A stretch of 64,000 nucleotides of DNA from Catenaria anguillulae PL171. Taxonomy: Eukaryota > Blastocladiomycota > Blastocladiomycetes > Blastocladiales > Catenariaceae. The DNA is taken from the NCBI GenBank assembly GCA_002102555.1, contig MCFL01000006.1, positions 558,001-622,000 of the forward strand, in the 5' to 3' direction. The number at the start of each line of letters is the position of its first letter. Position 1 is the stretch's first letter. The position numbers and the translations under genes were made by a program. Positions 20,553 to 31,766 of the stretch are shown in pieces. Below the pieces are notes generated by a model. That model was not told the origin of the DNA and ran no database searches. It saw only the letters and a program-made list of their open reading frames with translations.

Positions 20553-21298
20553 TGTGCATCGCCGCTGCCTAGAACCAGAGCATGCAGTCGCCCTTTGGGT
20601 GCCAAGAGACTAGGCGGGATCTGACAGTGAGACGGGCCTTCGGAATCATGCACCCATGACAATTCAATTGTGAGACAACACGCTCGGTCGGCTGTGAGAT
20701 CAGGTGTGGCGTCATGCGCAAGTTCAACTTGCTTTTGAGCGAGTTTTTTTTGGCAATTTATGTACATACTGTGGCAACAATTACCGAACATTGCCTCGTG
20801 CGCACATGCAACACGCAACGAAAGCTTGAGTGGGAATGAGTGCCTGGCCGCGGCCTGCCGCCTGGCAGCTGGTGGGAGTCGTTGGTCAAACCAAAAGAAG
20901 TGTTTCAGAATTGAAAGCTTCATGCATGCGTGCCTTTGTTTTCACAACGGCGTTGTCGAAAACGCCGCCACATCGCCAGCTGTTCACGTAACGGTCGTGG
21001 CAGACTGGCAGCTATCCTGACCTGGATTGCATTCCTCTCCTCCAAGTAAGCCTGCAGAGTGAGTGTGTCCCGAGCCGGGTCATGATCGCCAAAGGTTTGT
21101 CGAAAAGGCGCCGATGCTTCAATCCGCAGTCAATGAGCGCCAAGGCGTTCAAAAGTTGAAATGTTCAAATGCATGCGAGACAACGTTTGACGTACGAAAT
21201 GCCAGAGGACTGGAGGTACCAAGATACATACACGAGGTAGAATTGAGTAGATTTCAAGTAGACACACATTCAGCAACTTGCCATTCGAGCGAGCCATC
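20235..21298. other. Gene-free spacer with right end of block B
   Basis: The first 320 bases repeat the flank of left copy B; a further 60-80 bases are weakly similar. The rest has no recognised coding sequence and presumably holds the promoter of the next gene. Confidence 0.5.
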
Positions 21299-22591
21299 AT
21301 GTCGAGCACCACCACCCGCCGCCCGTTCCCGCCCTTCCCAGACCCGCGGCCCACCGCCACCCCGGTCCCTCCGCCGCCGCCGCCGCCCGACGACGATGAT
21401 GAACCCACCTCGACATCAACTCGTACAACGTCTCGCACCACCACCACCACAACCACCACTACTTCGACTTCATCCTCGACAACCACAACGACCTCCACCA
21501 CAACTTCATCGTCGACATCAACCACCACCTCGGTCACGATCCGCGCTCAAGTCCCGACACAGACAGGCTCCTCGACCGACCTCACCCGCAACCTGGGCCC
21601 CGGCTCGAGTGGTGACTCGCTCACAGAATCGTCCTCCTCAATGTTGCCCATGATTCTCATGATCGCCGGTGGTCTGGTCGTCCTGATCGCATGCATTGGA
21701 CTTGCCGTTCACTTTTACCGCAAACGCTCGTCGCGCAGCTCGGGCACCAATGGGGACACGGCGCCCACCCGCAAAATCAAGCTTCCGGGCAAGCCCGTGT
21801 TACGCCCGACGCCCATGGACCCATCCACGCCCGCCGTGACCCGGCCCAACTCGACCTTCTTGGTCCCACTTGGCTCCAACACCGAAGCTATTCCGCCCAT
21901 GCCGCCCATTCCCGCATCCCTGCACCAACAAATCCGCCCGCCCTCGTTCCACCCTCCCCCGCCACCCAACTCGCAACCGCCCACGCTCCCTGGCCGCATC
22001 ATTCCCATTGCCGCCCTGCCCGCGCTCGGGGCAATGGACCCACGTGCGCTTTCCCCGCGGCTCTCATACACGCCTACAACCAGCAGCGCCACAGGCTTGG
22101 ATGACGATTTCTCGCTCCAGTCCCTGGTCGACGCCTGGCACTCTGTGGCCTCGCACCTCGACGCATACGTGCGGCGCGAATCCAACATCTTGTCGTCGCT
22201 TGACCGCACAACAGGCAATCAAGCCATGGATCTGGCCATTGTGAATCGTGTGCGCGTGCAGCGCGCCGAACGGCTGGCGGCGCTGGCCACGCAGGTTGTG
22301 CAGCAGCTCGAAACGGGCTTGGCGGTTGGGGATTTGCGGACGTTTACGTTGGAGGCCACGGATGTGTTGCAGCGGGTCGCGAGGGTGTATCCAGACATGC
22401 AGTTGTTTGTGCCGAGGGGTGGAATGCAGGTCCAAGTCGATGAGGTTGAGGTTTATCACCATGATGATGCGTATGGCGAGAGCGGGTCCGAGGCCGGGCA
22501 GCAGGTTTCAGTGAGGTGTACCGTTTTCCCCGGATGGAGGGAAGCCAGGACGGGCAGGATCATTGTCAGGGCCAAGGTACTGACGGAGTAA
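21299..22591 (+). CDS. Single-pass membrane protein with Thr/Ser-rich ectodomain
   Basis: 430 aa from the ATG at 21299. Residues 1-35 are Pro-rich. Residues about 40-95 are an almost pure Thr/Ser tract (likely O-mannosylated stalk). A single helix follows (MLPMILMIAGGLVVLIACIG) with a basic stop-transfer HFYRKR. The cytosolic part is Pro-rich (PPMPPIPA) and ends in a helical domain (residues about 270-380) with RVQRAERLAAL and TFTLEATDVLQRVA. No signal peptide is seen, so an upstream exon is possible or it is a signal-anchor protein. The plan is like fungal wall-stress sensors (Wsc/Mid2) but no sensor domain is recognisable. It shares its layout with 34136-36210. Confidence 0.65.
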   Translation: MSSTTTRRPFPPFPDPRPTATPVPPPPPPPDDDDEPTSTSTRTTSRTTTTTTTTTSTSSSTTTTTSTTTSSSTSTTTSVTIRAQVPTQTGSSTDLTRNLGPGSSGDSLTESSSSMLPMILMIAGGLVVLIACIGLAVHFYRKRSSRSSGTNGDTAPTRKIKLPGKPVLRPTPMDPSTPAVTRPNSTFLVPLGSNTEAIPPMPPIPASLHQQIRPPSFHPPPPPNSQPPTLPGRIIPIAALPALGAMDPRALSPRLSYTPTTSSATGLDDDFSLQSLVDAWHSVASHLDAYVRRESNILSSLDRTTGNQAMDLAIVNRVRVQRAERLAALATQVVQQLETGLAVGDLRTFTLEATDVLQRVARVYPDMQLFVPRGGMQVQVDEVEVYHHDDAYGESGSEAGQQVSVRCTVFPGWREARTGRIIVRAKVLTE

Positions 22592-22805
22592 TTGAAGATG
22601 GGAAAAGAATAGAGGGTTGTTGTGATTCTTGCGTTTTTGTTACCCACCATTGTTTGCTTTGTTTTTGTGTTCATGAAGTTTTTGCTCCCGTCTTTATGCT
22701 TTGCATGATTTCAGTTTTGTGCGTATATCTTTACGAAGAATAGAATGCATTCAGTCTCGCATTGCAAGCAAATCAGCACGGCCAGGCATCCGCCATTTTT
22801 ACACT

Positions 22806-23556
22806 TTACTCGCCCTTGTGCAAATCGTCCAACACGGGCGCCTCGGAAAACTTGCGATGGAACCTATCAGACGCCCAATACGCCTGCAACTTTGTGTTCG
22901 CGGCCACGACATCATGCAACTTGACCAGCTCGGGTGCATTCTTTTCGGTCAGTTCGCACTCGCCCAGCACCATGCGAATGCACACCACGGCGCAAAACAT
23001 GCTGAGCTCCACATACGAAAGCTTGTTACCGAAATAGTACCCGTTGGACCCGTTGGCCTTCAAGTACTTTGAGTGCGCGTCGATAAATGCCGGCAAGTCC
23101 TTGGTCTTGAACCCAGCGAGCGCTTGCTTGCGCGCGTCGCCACGGAGCATAAAGAGCGAGCCCATGAGCGAGGCCATGAGGTCGCGGATCGACTCGTCCA
23201 GCGAGTCGGCAACGAAGCGGGTTTCAAGGTCGTCATGAACGAGGCCGTGCTTGGTGGCCAAGTACCGGTTGATGGCGTGCGATTCCGCGACTTGCAGTTC
23301 CTTGCCAGTCTTTGGGTCGACAAACAAAAGGCACGGGATGTGTCCAAAGGGCGTTGTGGGCTTTTCCTTGGCCCAGTCGGCAGGGTACTTGTTCTTGTAG
23401 GGAACCTATTTCAGCGTGGTGTGTGAGTGATACGAGAACAATGAATGAGCAGGTTGGACCTAAAGAAAGAGAAGAGACACATACGCCGGCAACTTCGAGG
23501 ATCATACGGGCCGTTTCCGCGCGTCCAGTGATGGCGTAGTAGTAAATGGTGTACAT
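22806..23556 (-). CDS. Glutathione S-transferase, sigma-like (1)
   Basis: Two exons, 23556-23485 and 23405-22806 (79-nt intron, phase 0), give 223 aa, the usual GST size. The thioredoxin-fold N-terminus has the catalytic-Tyr region YTIYYYAITGRAETARMIL and the glutathione gamma-Glu site ESHAINRYLA. The all-helical C-terminal domain includes NGSNGYYFGNKLSYVELSMF, typical of sigma/mu-type GSTs. It conjugates glutathione to electrophiles or peroxides in the cytosol. It is tandem with a second GST just downstream in coordinates, with the same first intron, so the pair arose by duplication. Confidence 0.92.
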
Positions 23557-24009
23557 GCTGTGAGATGCAGTGTAAGTGTGTGTGAGCAAGGCAAGTCGGT
23601 GGGCAATATGGGTGCACGAGGAGTGTGGAGAGAAGTGGCAGGAGCGGGGCAGTTGCTGGTCTTTATAGCCGTGGTCTGCCTTACTTTCTATCTCAAGCGG
23701 GCAGTGAGTCGATGCGCGGGAGATTTTGGCGGTGACAACTCATGAGTGGGTCCATGAGGGTCCATTTTTCCGGGCTTTTGTGGTGTTTTTTCCCAAAGAG
23801 TTTTTCCCCAGCAAAAGGCAGCGATGTGACTCACTGACATTCAAGTCAATAATCAGGGGATACTCAGAGGACCCTGCAATTATGTTTACACAACCAAGTT
23901 TTATCAGATTAACGCACACAGCCAACTGAGAATGCTCCAACGACATTGTGAGATGTCAGACATCATCGCCGCCCAACAGACCGCTCACGCTGCTTGACAG
24001 TGAACATCA
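23557..24009. other. Gene-free spacer between the two GST genes
   Basis: Promoter region of GST 1 and terminator region of GST 2. No gene seen. Confidence 0.5.
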
Positions 24010-24795
24010 TCAAAAATCCAACGACATGAAAAACTTCTTGTGGAACCGCTCTGACTGCCAATACTCGACCAGCCTTGGCTGTGCCTTGACCATGTCGTAC
24101 ACACGCATGAGTTCCGGGGCATTGGCCGTTGAAATCGTTCCCTTGCCAATCACACCATTAGCAACGAGGATCACAGTGTACAACGACAGCTCGACGTATG
24201 TCAACTGGAAGAGCAGGCACGTGAGTCGAGCGGAAATACAGTGTCAAAGAGGGACGTAACAATATACCTTCGAGTCAAAGTAGAACCCATTCGACCCGTT
24301 GGCCTTTAACAACTTTGTCTGTGCCTCAATAAACCTGACCAGTCCATCCTTTTTCAACTCGTCAATCGCCTTCTTGAGCCCGGCCTCATCGTGCCCCGAA
24401 AAGAACATGCCGAGCATTTCCTCAAACATGGAGCGGATCGATTCCTCAACCGCGTCCGCCAGCGCCACTTTGACGGGTCCGCCGTCCGGGACAAGGCCAT
24501 GACGCGCGGCGAGAAAACGGCCAATGGCGTGCGATTGCGCCAGGGTGACTGGCTGCGACGTGGCCGGGTCGGTGAAGTGGAGGAGCGGGAGTTGGCCAAA
24601 GGGCGTTGTGGACTTTTCGGCATCCCAGTCGATCGGATACTTGTTCTCGTACGGAATCTGGTTGAGATGGTGAGTTTTGCGCTTGTTGCAAGCGGGGGGA
24701 GGGCTCGGATACCAGCAACATACTCCCGCAATTTCGAGGATCATGCGGGCCAACTCGGCGCGGCCAGCGATTGGAAAGTAGTGGACGGTGTACAT
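24010..24795 (-). CDS. Glutathione S-transferase, sigma-like (2)
   Basis: Three exons, 24795-24724, 24657-24268 and 24204-24010, give 218 aa. The first intron sits at the same place and phase as in the neighbouring GST; the second intron is unique to this copy. N-terminus MYTVHYFPIAGRAELARMIL (catalytic Tyr region), IPYENKYP, AQSHAIGRFLA and NGSNGFYFDSK then LTYVELSLY identify the family. The 66-nt first intron keeps the frame open, so a retained-intron product is conceivable but would insert a Cys/Pro-rich stretch into the active-site loop and is unlikely to work. Divergence from GST 1 is substantial, so the duplication is old. Confidence 0.9.
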
Positions 24796-25359
24796 GCTCG
24801 ATTACGAATGTAGGTAAGTATTGTCCAGTCTGCCTGCGGGACCTTGAGACGATCTCAACACATACGGAGGTGGGTGCTGCTCCATTATTTAAAGTGCTCC
24901 TCGTCAACCCCAGGCCCCAGATGCTTCTGAGTGAGTCATTCGCATCGCACACTCGGTTTTGTATCTCCGCCTTGTTTTTTTTTTTCCCCCTGAGCGATCA
25001 GCCTTTAGTAGGTTTTGGCAAGTCGAAAGGGCCTCCCTTCGTTGCTGGCTGTTCATGTAAATCTGTGGTCCAAGTCTGACGAGGCTAGGTTCGGCATATC
25101 CTGACCAGCAAGCCTATGAACCTTCGGCCCTCGCCGTCGAGCTCATGAATTCCATGTACATACTCTGTCGACCTGCATTAATTGGATGACGGCCATTGCG
25201 AGTGGTCATCACGGCAAAAGACCAAACGCGTCACTTGGCATCCACGTCGATTTCGTATTCGACTTTGTGGTCGTGCATGCCCAGCGATGGATTGATAAAT
25301 ACTATGGTCCTTGACCTTGCGCAACGTCGCCCAATTCAACCCGCTAGACCTATCTGAAC
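24796..25359. other. Gene-free spacer
   Basis: Divergent promoter region between GST 2 and the coiled-coil gene. Contains a T run near 24976-24986. No gene seen. Confidence 0.5.
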
Positions 25360-26619
25360 ATGCGCTACGGGGACGCCATCGAGCGCGACTACTCGGAAGT
25401 GCAGCGGCTCCGCCGCCAACTAGCGCACGCCGAATCACTTGCTGCTCGGGTCCAATCCCAGCTCAAAGATCGTGAAAAGACCATTATCCATCTTCAAGTA
25501 TGCAAGTTCATTTCCTTCATCCACACTCAAATCCTTCTCCTGACCCTGGCGCTTGCACATTAGCGCAAACTCCGCGCCAAAATTTTCACTCACCTCGCCG
25601 ACCTGACGCCAACCGACCTGGCGGTTCCCGACGACATGTTCCCCGAAGCCGATGCTTCCGGCCTGTACAACCTGAACCGACACCAGCTCGTCCACCTGCT
25701 GCTCAAAAAGGAGACTGTGATCCGCGGGCTCGTCAGGCGCGTGTGGGCCACCAAGCTCGAGCGCGACCAGTGGATGCTGCGCACACACGAGGCTCAGCGC
25801 GCAAGGGGTGTTGCAGCTGGAGAGGGTTTAGGTGGCAAGGTGCGCCAATATTATTCCGAGGTGCAGCAGTGGGCGTTTGCGGATCGGAGCAAGGCTGGCG
25901 TGGATCGGGTTGAGGAGAGGATGGACAGGGCAGTGAGGCGACAGCCGCAGCGCAAGGACCTGCAAGAGTCGACGCAGAGGGAGTATTTGATGAGGGAGAG
26001 AATCGAGAATTGGATGACGGATCCGGTCGAGTTGGGTCCTTTGGTCGATTTGGGTGGGAACGGGTATTATGGCCGGCGGCCAGAGCACGGGACGGTCAGG
26101 GAAATGATGGATGAGGAACAGGATTCGGTGCTGTGGAATGTGAGCGAGGACGAGGACGGAGATCCCTGGAGCAAAGGCAAGAGCCACACAAAGACTCCAG
26201 ATCCATTTGCGCTGCCCACGAGTAGCAGGAGAGAAGAGGATGACGGGTGGTGTGCGACCAAGTATGTGCGAACCGCGTTGGCGGCCAATTTCAAGGGGGT
26301 TGACAAGGTCAAGGTGGTTGAGAACAATAAGGGGTCAAGTCACGGGGTGGGATTGAGTCTCAAGCAGGCACCCGCCGTTTTGTCTGCGAGTGAACCAGTG
26401 GGCGACGTGGATCCGAGCTTTTGGCTTCCGGATGAGGCAGCATCATCCCTTGTCACACTACAGCCAAAGACCAACGATCCACCGCCACAAGGCACGGTTG
26501 GATCGCGCAGCATACAGCACATTGGATACAATTCAAGACAAATGGGAAGCGCCAAGAACGGCCAAGCGCGAGGATCAGGCCACATCGTGTCGGCTGGCGG
26601 AACCGGTTGGCGGTCATGA
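25360..26619 (+). CDS. Coiled-coil protein of unknown function, 397 aa
   Basis: Two exons, 25360-25497 and 25564-26619 (66-nt intron, donor GTATGC, phase 0). The first exon and the start of the second form a heptad-rich coiled coil (EVQRLRRQLAHAESLAARV; LKDREKTIIHLQ). A conserved-looking helical block follows (RHQLVHLLLKKETVIRGLV, VRQYYSEVQQWAF), then an acidic linker and a disordered Ser/Gly-rich tail. I do not recognise it. A flagellar or basal-body role is a guess suggested only by the coiled-coil build and the flagellate lifestyle inferred for the organism. Confidence 0.65.
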
Positions 26620-26781
26620 TGGACTGAGGCAGCGACGCAAAGCGCCGCGTGTGTAAGTCAGCAAGCGGAAATTAAAAGAGAATGCAAAAGGACTGTATTG
26701 AGTTTTCAGATCCGATCAATACATGCTGGATTCAAGAGTTGGCGCCTGAGAGACAAAATCGACGGCGAAAGCGCAAGAAAT

Positions 26782-27446
26782 TCATTCCTGGCCCTCTGGT
26801 ACAAGAAAACCAACGTGATCATACCTGTATTGGTAATGAATGTGAGAAGTCTGCAGGAAAATCAAGATATCGTATTGACAATGAGGGCCGTACTTTGACG
26901 AAAACATGCCAAACCAATCGTCCAACGTTTCGCGCTCCATTGCGGACAAGTCCTTCAAGTCGTCAATGGGCTGGTCGAGCGGTGTAATGTATTTTGTTTC
27001 AAATGAATGCTTGGCGAGGCCGCGGGAAGCGTCACGACCAGCTGGGCAAGAAAGGATACATGTCAGCTTTGGAGCACAACCCCCGTCCCGCTTGAAGCAG
27101 ACATACCGAAATTGCCATAGGGTGACCCGGGGCCATAAAACCCAGCCCCGCGGGTCACATCAAAGACATGACCGCGCACGGCCATCATGATGCGCTCCGA
27201 CTGCTTGCCGTCAAACTTTGCGAGTTCCTTAGGTGTGTAGTTGCGGAGAACAATTGGCTCGTCGGCCTTTGGCAGGGCGGACCGGCGTGCGTCGGCGTCA
27301 TGGTCGGAAGAAATGCGCGACCCGGAGGTCCAGAGGCGCCAGGCAGAGTAGGCGACGGCGGCTGCCAAGAAGACGTTGAGCGGGTTGGCGGCGAGTGTGT
27401 CCATGAGCTTGCGTGCGATGTGTGTCGGGTGTGGGGACGGGGACAT
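26782..27446 (-). CDS. DAP1: MAPR/Dap1-type haem protein (cytochrome b5-like)
   Basis: Three exons, 27446-27107, 27041-26894 and 26824-26782 (phases 1 and 2), give 176 aa. An N-terminal membrane anchor (NVFLAAAVAYSAWRLW) precedes a cytochrome-b5-like domain with the MAPR hallmarks YTPKELAKFDG, FYGPGSPYGNFAGRDASRG and the C-terminal YDHVGFLV. Yeast Dap1 and animal PGRMC1 bind haem through Tyr and activate sterol 14-alpha-demethylase (Erg11/CYP51) in the ER. The first exon alone lacks half of the domain, so the splicing is well supported. The tail is shorter than in PGRMC1. Confidence 0.9.
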
Positions 27447-28345
27447 GATTTAGGATTGGGTGGAGAGAACAGCTGCGTGACGTTGCTGGAGCGATGCTTA
27501 TTAAATACCTATACATGTTGAAGGAGTTGGCCAGCAAAGAGACGGGAGGTCAGGGGTCGGGGGATGTGGTTTTTATATGTGCGTGGACGGCGGGATGAAG
27601 GGATGCCGAGGGTTATTCACATGAGAGTGAAGTACATGGGCGGTGTGCGGTACTGACGGCTTACAGCTCGCCGGCCCGACGGGTGAAGCTGAGTCGACAC
27701 AAACGACGATTCATGCTGATTTTCGCCAATGCATCCGTTCGCGGAAGCAGCCGCGTGGCGTCGCGATGGCGGAACAATCACATCCAGGGCCTGCTCGTTT
27801 GGATCGCGATCGACAGACGTCCATGTATTAATATCATTAATATCATACATAGGAGAGCTTAAGGAAGGGGTGGTTCATGAGGTAGCAGTAAGAATTTCCA
27901 CCCGTCAAAATTCGGAACGCAGATGTGGCAAGGCCTGTTGCAGCTTGCTATTTATTTATCGTAGCAGCCCTTCCGTAGAGCCCAATCAAGTCGACAGCTC
28001 ATCCGCCGCTCTCATTCGCTCATTCGCGTCAACCACACCACACGTCCCAACAGCAACATGACATGGAAATATGTCGGCGAGTCAAAATCAATGCAAACAT
28101 CATTAATGCGCATGGAAACTGCCAGCAATCGTGACTTCGGTGAATAATCCATGCAAAGACTCTGTTCCATCTCGCCTGTTGCTGCCCGCCTTCGCCGACA
28201 CCGCTCCCTGTTGAATTGAGTCCTTGAGATCACGTCGACCAACCAAGTGGGCAACGACGTTTAGCAACAATAAGCAGCAGCGCCTTCAGCCAGCCGACTT
28301 CCCTGCCCATTTCCCTGCTCAACGCGCCATATTCTTGTCCACGAC
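27447..28345. other. Gene-free spacer, 0.9 kb
   Basis: Divergent promoter region between DAP1 and the NIPA-like gene. AT-richer than the flanks. No coding segment recognised on either strand. Confidence 0.5.
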
Positions 28346-31253
28346 ATGTCCAGTAAACTCTTGCCTCACCCAGATCACCGGTTTCGGCCACGAGTTGCAC
28401 GAGTCAATTCGCAACAACCAACCCACGCGCTCGTTCCGGCTTCAGTGTTCCTTCTGATCCTTGTTGTCACCTGCTCCATCCCTGCCGCAACACTCGCTCA
28501 GATTCCATCCTCTTCCTCATGCACAACCGACAATGACTGCCCCACCTCCTCACCGACCCAATACTGCGTCCAAGGAACCTGCCGTCCGTTGGCTGGGACT
28601 GGCGAGTACTGCCGCGCGCCCTCGGATTGCGCTTCATTCCCAATCCTCGGCGCACTCGCATGTACCGACACTTGTGGTGCTGCATCTTCATGCGGGCCCA
28701 TCGAATCAGGATCTCCCGCACGATGTTGCTTGGGCATACCTGCCAACTCGACGTGCGACGCCATGCGCAATTTGCGCAGGCTGAACCAGTGTGCCTCGGG
28801 GTTGCAATGTCTTCCGGTTACAGCAACAACGGGAGCTGTGACAACCGCAAGCAGTCAGATTCAGGCGCTCTTGTATTCGTTGAAGGGCATGGCGCATACC
28901 ACGCGACAAGGTGGTTCTGAGGAAACAGGCGCGAGCGGAGAAGTGGTGCACAGGGATGGACCTTCTTTTTCGTCCCTTGCACCAGTAGCAGGGCTGATGC
29001 CCGCAATGAGGATCGAGGGCGGGCGCGTCGACAGAGAGCGACAGGATATGCCGCACCAGTGCGGCAAGCAGTCGAGCAATCGTTGGCTGATTGGAGTGTT
29101 GATCAGCGTATGTGGAAGCGTGGTGTTGAATTTGGGATTGAATACCCAAAAGGTATGGTTCATTCGGCGTCACTACTTCATGATATTCCTGTACTTTGAC
29201 ACTCACTCGCCATGTGCTGCATGTGTTATAGTATGCATTCCGCAAAAACGAGCTGCTCCCGGAAGAGGAGCGGCTTCCAGCACATAAGTTGCCGGTTCGT
29301 CACTATCTGCCGCAATTCCATCACTCCACCGTCATGTCGTTGACGCACACAAGTACTCCAGCTCTGGGTCTTTGGCTTCGCAGTATGGATCGTCGGCAAC
29401 CTAGCCAATTTTGTGGCCTTGTCGTTTGCCGCCCAATCCCTAATTGCTTCGCTCGGCGCCGTTTCGCTCGTTTCCAACGCCGTCGCAGCACCCATCATCA
29501 ATAGCGAGCCGTTTGGCTTGCTCGACCTCATTTCGATCCTCTTTATTGCCTCGGGGACAATTGTGGTTGTCTTCTTTTCCAACCGTGACGAGTCAACCTA
29601 CTCACTGTGTGCACTCATGCGATTCTACACGCAGCCGTCCGTGATTGCATACCTATCCGTCATCTTTTCGGTCATGGTCATGCTCTGGTTCTTCATGAAG
29701 ATCATGGAGGCAAACCAAAAGCGGTTCAGCTTGTCACGGCGCAGCTCCATGGTCATTGGCCACCAGCGCCGAGCATCAGTAGGGACACACCCAGGCTCGC
29801 CCGTTTCGCCCAGCATCTCGCTCGGGTCCGTCTACTCCAACACGCGCCAACCCAAACGCAGGTGCTGCCACTTTTCGCGTCTGCTCAGGCACGACTTTTT
29901 CAACGTGCGCGAAAACTCGCTCGCACTGCGGATTGCGCTTCCATTTTCATATGCGAGCATGGGCGGCGCGCTTGGCGGATTGACAGTCATGTTTGCCAAG
30001 TCGGCGGCCGAGCTGATTTCGTTGACGTTGCAGGGCGAAAACCAGTTTGTTTTTGTGCCAACCTATGCCATCTTGGCAGGCATTTTGTTGACGGGCGTTG
30101 GCCAGGTGTATTATATCAATGCCGGATTGAAGCGATACGATGCCCTGCTGCAGGTCCCGTGCTTTTACGTTGTTTGTACGTCGGATCATGTTGTCCCCAT
30201 TTCCCACCTGAGCGAGGCTAACTGTAGTGTGCACCAAACAGATACGCTGAGTTCCATCATCTCGGGTGGAGTGTACTTTAATGAGTTTAGCTCCTTTTCC
30301 TCATTTCAATTTGTCATGGTGCGCTCTTTGCATGTCGTGTGCGCCACCTCATGGACACACCGCCTCACTCCACTCGTTGCTCGCTTACTCAGTTTGTCGT
30401 GGGCGTCTCTCTCACATTCATCGGCGTCGCCTGCCTCACTGGCCGCCTCAAATCCCAACCTGACCCGCCCATGATCGAGCCATGCGAAGCCATTGACTCG
30501 CCGGTCATGTCCTCGAGCGATATCCACCATCGTCACTCGCACTCCCACCACCACCACGGTCACCACACACACGCCGACGCCATCTCGTCTGCCATTCTTG
30601 ACCCAAACAGCCCAGCCGCCATTTCTGCCTCGGAAACGCTCAAGGAATCACACCAACACGGCCGGCTCACTATTGTCACATCGCCCGCAGGGACTGCGGG
30701 AACAAGCTTGACCGCCGCAGGCGTTGCGGGCCATCAGCGCCAGCAAAGCCTTGGTGCAAGCCAGGATATCCGCAAACGCACAGGCGGCCACTCGCGCAAC
30801 GTGAGCTTTGGGTCGCGCGTCATGCCGGTCGACTTGTCCTTGTCGACGGGAACGGGTGCAGGCAGGCAAACAAGCGAGTCCAACGTCGAAGTGTCGCCCG
30901 ACGTTGTCATTTCCTCGTCGCATACCGGCGCGGGTGGCGGCGCGCGTGGCGTGCCGGGTCGCGTCATGTCGCCACGACTCATGAGTCCCTTGGCAGACGT
31001 GCCGCCGCTGCCTCAGATTGGCGGCACGCGTGGGGCGGGGCGGGCAGGCCAAGATGACGTTGGCGGCAGCGACCAAGATGAGCTGCCTGGGTCGGTACCA
31101 AGCTCGCCCGCACGCAGTACGCTCGTTGCTGGTGCAAGTGCAACAGGTCGCAGTGGCGCCCGACCAGCCAGTGGCGCGTCGAATCGGAGTCGCCGTTCAA
31201 GCGCAAGTCGGAATCGCAGGAGCGAGGATCCGATTGTTGGGCTGCACAAGTGA
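28346..31253 (+). CDS. NIPA-type transporter with secreted Cys-rich front and His-rich tail
   Basis: Five exons, 28346-29152, 29232-29294, 29362-30175, 30242-30318 and 30393-31253, give about 873 aa. A signal-like helix (FLLILVVTCSIPAATLAQ, residues 34-52) is followed by about 110 residues with some 16 Cys (DNDCPTSSPTQYCVQGTC), then the NIPA/DUF803 transporter: SNRWLIGVLISVCGSVVLNL, FGFAVWIVGNLANF, SLGAVSLVSNAVAAPI, GVGQVYYINAGLKRYDALLQ, VGVSLTFIGVACL. NIPA proteins move Mg2+ or similar cations. The cytosolic tail has a run of ten His in 16 residues (HHRHSHSHHHHGHH) and a long Ser/Gly-rich end. A Cys-rich ectodomain is not usual for NIPA; exon 1 has no stop separating them. The 66-nt intron at 30176-30241 is also in frame. 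Confidence 0.75.
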
Positions 31254-31739
31254 AGTCATCGAGTTTGCTGGAAAGGGTCTGTATATATCTTTTAGCAGTT
31301 CATGTTGTCGCAGGTGAGGGCTCCTCGCTGGATTTGTGTTATTGTTGGTTCCACGCATGCTATGTTCCCCAATGTCCCCGTTCTTCTTTCAACAGGCTTG
31401 GAGGCAGCTTTTTCTTCACATACACCATGCTCCCATTGCTCCCACGCGCTTCCTGCGAACAGCTCTTTCCGCTCAAGTGGCCACCATCGCCACGGACAGT
31501 GAGACATGAACATTAAATGGTTGCAAGGTTTCGGGTCAGCGTCCCCACACTGTCCATGAAGCAGAGGGTTTTAATCTGTACCGCCCCAAGTCTGGTTGCT
31601 TCTCCGAAACTCAAAATTGTTTCAACTCATCCGTACTCCGAATCAATCAATCGTGCTGCATTTCACTCAAATGCCACCTGCCACCGTTCACACTTTTCAT
31701 TCGCTTCACCATGATCGAGCCGAACGCCCCAACCCCATC
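31254..31739. other. Gene-free spacer
   Basis: 3' region of the NIPA-like gene and promoter of the next. Nothing recognised. Confidence 0.5.
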
Positions 31740-31766
31740 ATGAGCTTTCTGCACGCCAAATCATGA
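31740..31766 (+). promoter_or_regulatory. Upstream ORF overlapping the main start (ATGA overlap)
   Basis: An 8-codon frame starting at 31740 ends with TGA at 31764-31766, overlapping the ATG at 31763 by the ATGA arrangement. If in the mRNA leader it could dampen or couple translation of the seven-helix protein. Confidence 0.4.

Noticed and set aside
24010-24795. Single unspliced reading of the second GST through its first intron
   Set aside because: The 66-nt intron is in frame by chance; the neighbouring GST has the same intron and the spliced product restores the family's conserved loop.
30176-30241. NIPA-like exon read through without splicing
   Set aside because: Although open, the 66-nt insert breaks a conserved helix and carries a good donor, a GCTAAC branch-like site and an acceptor.
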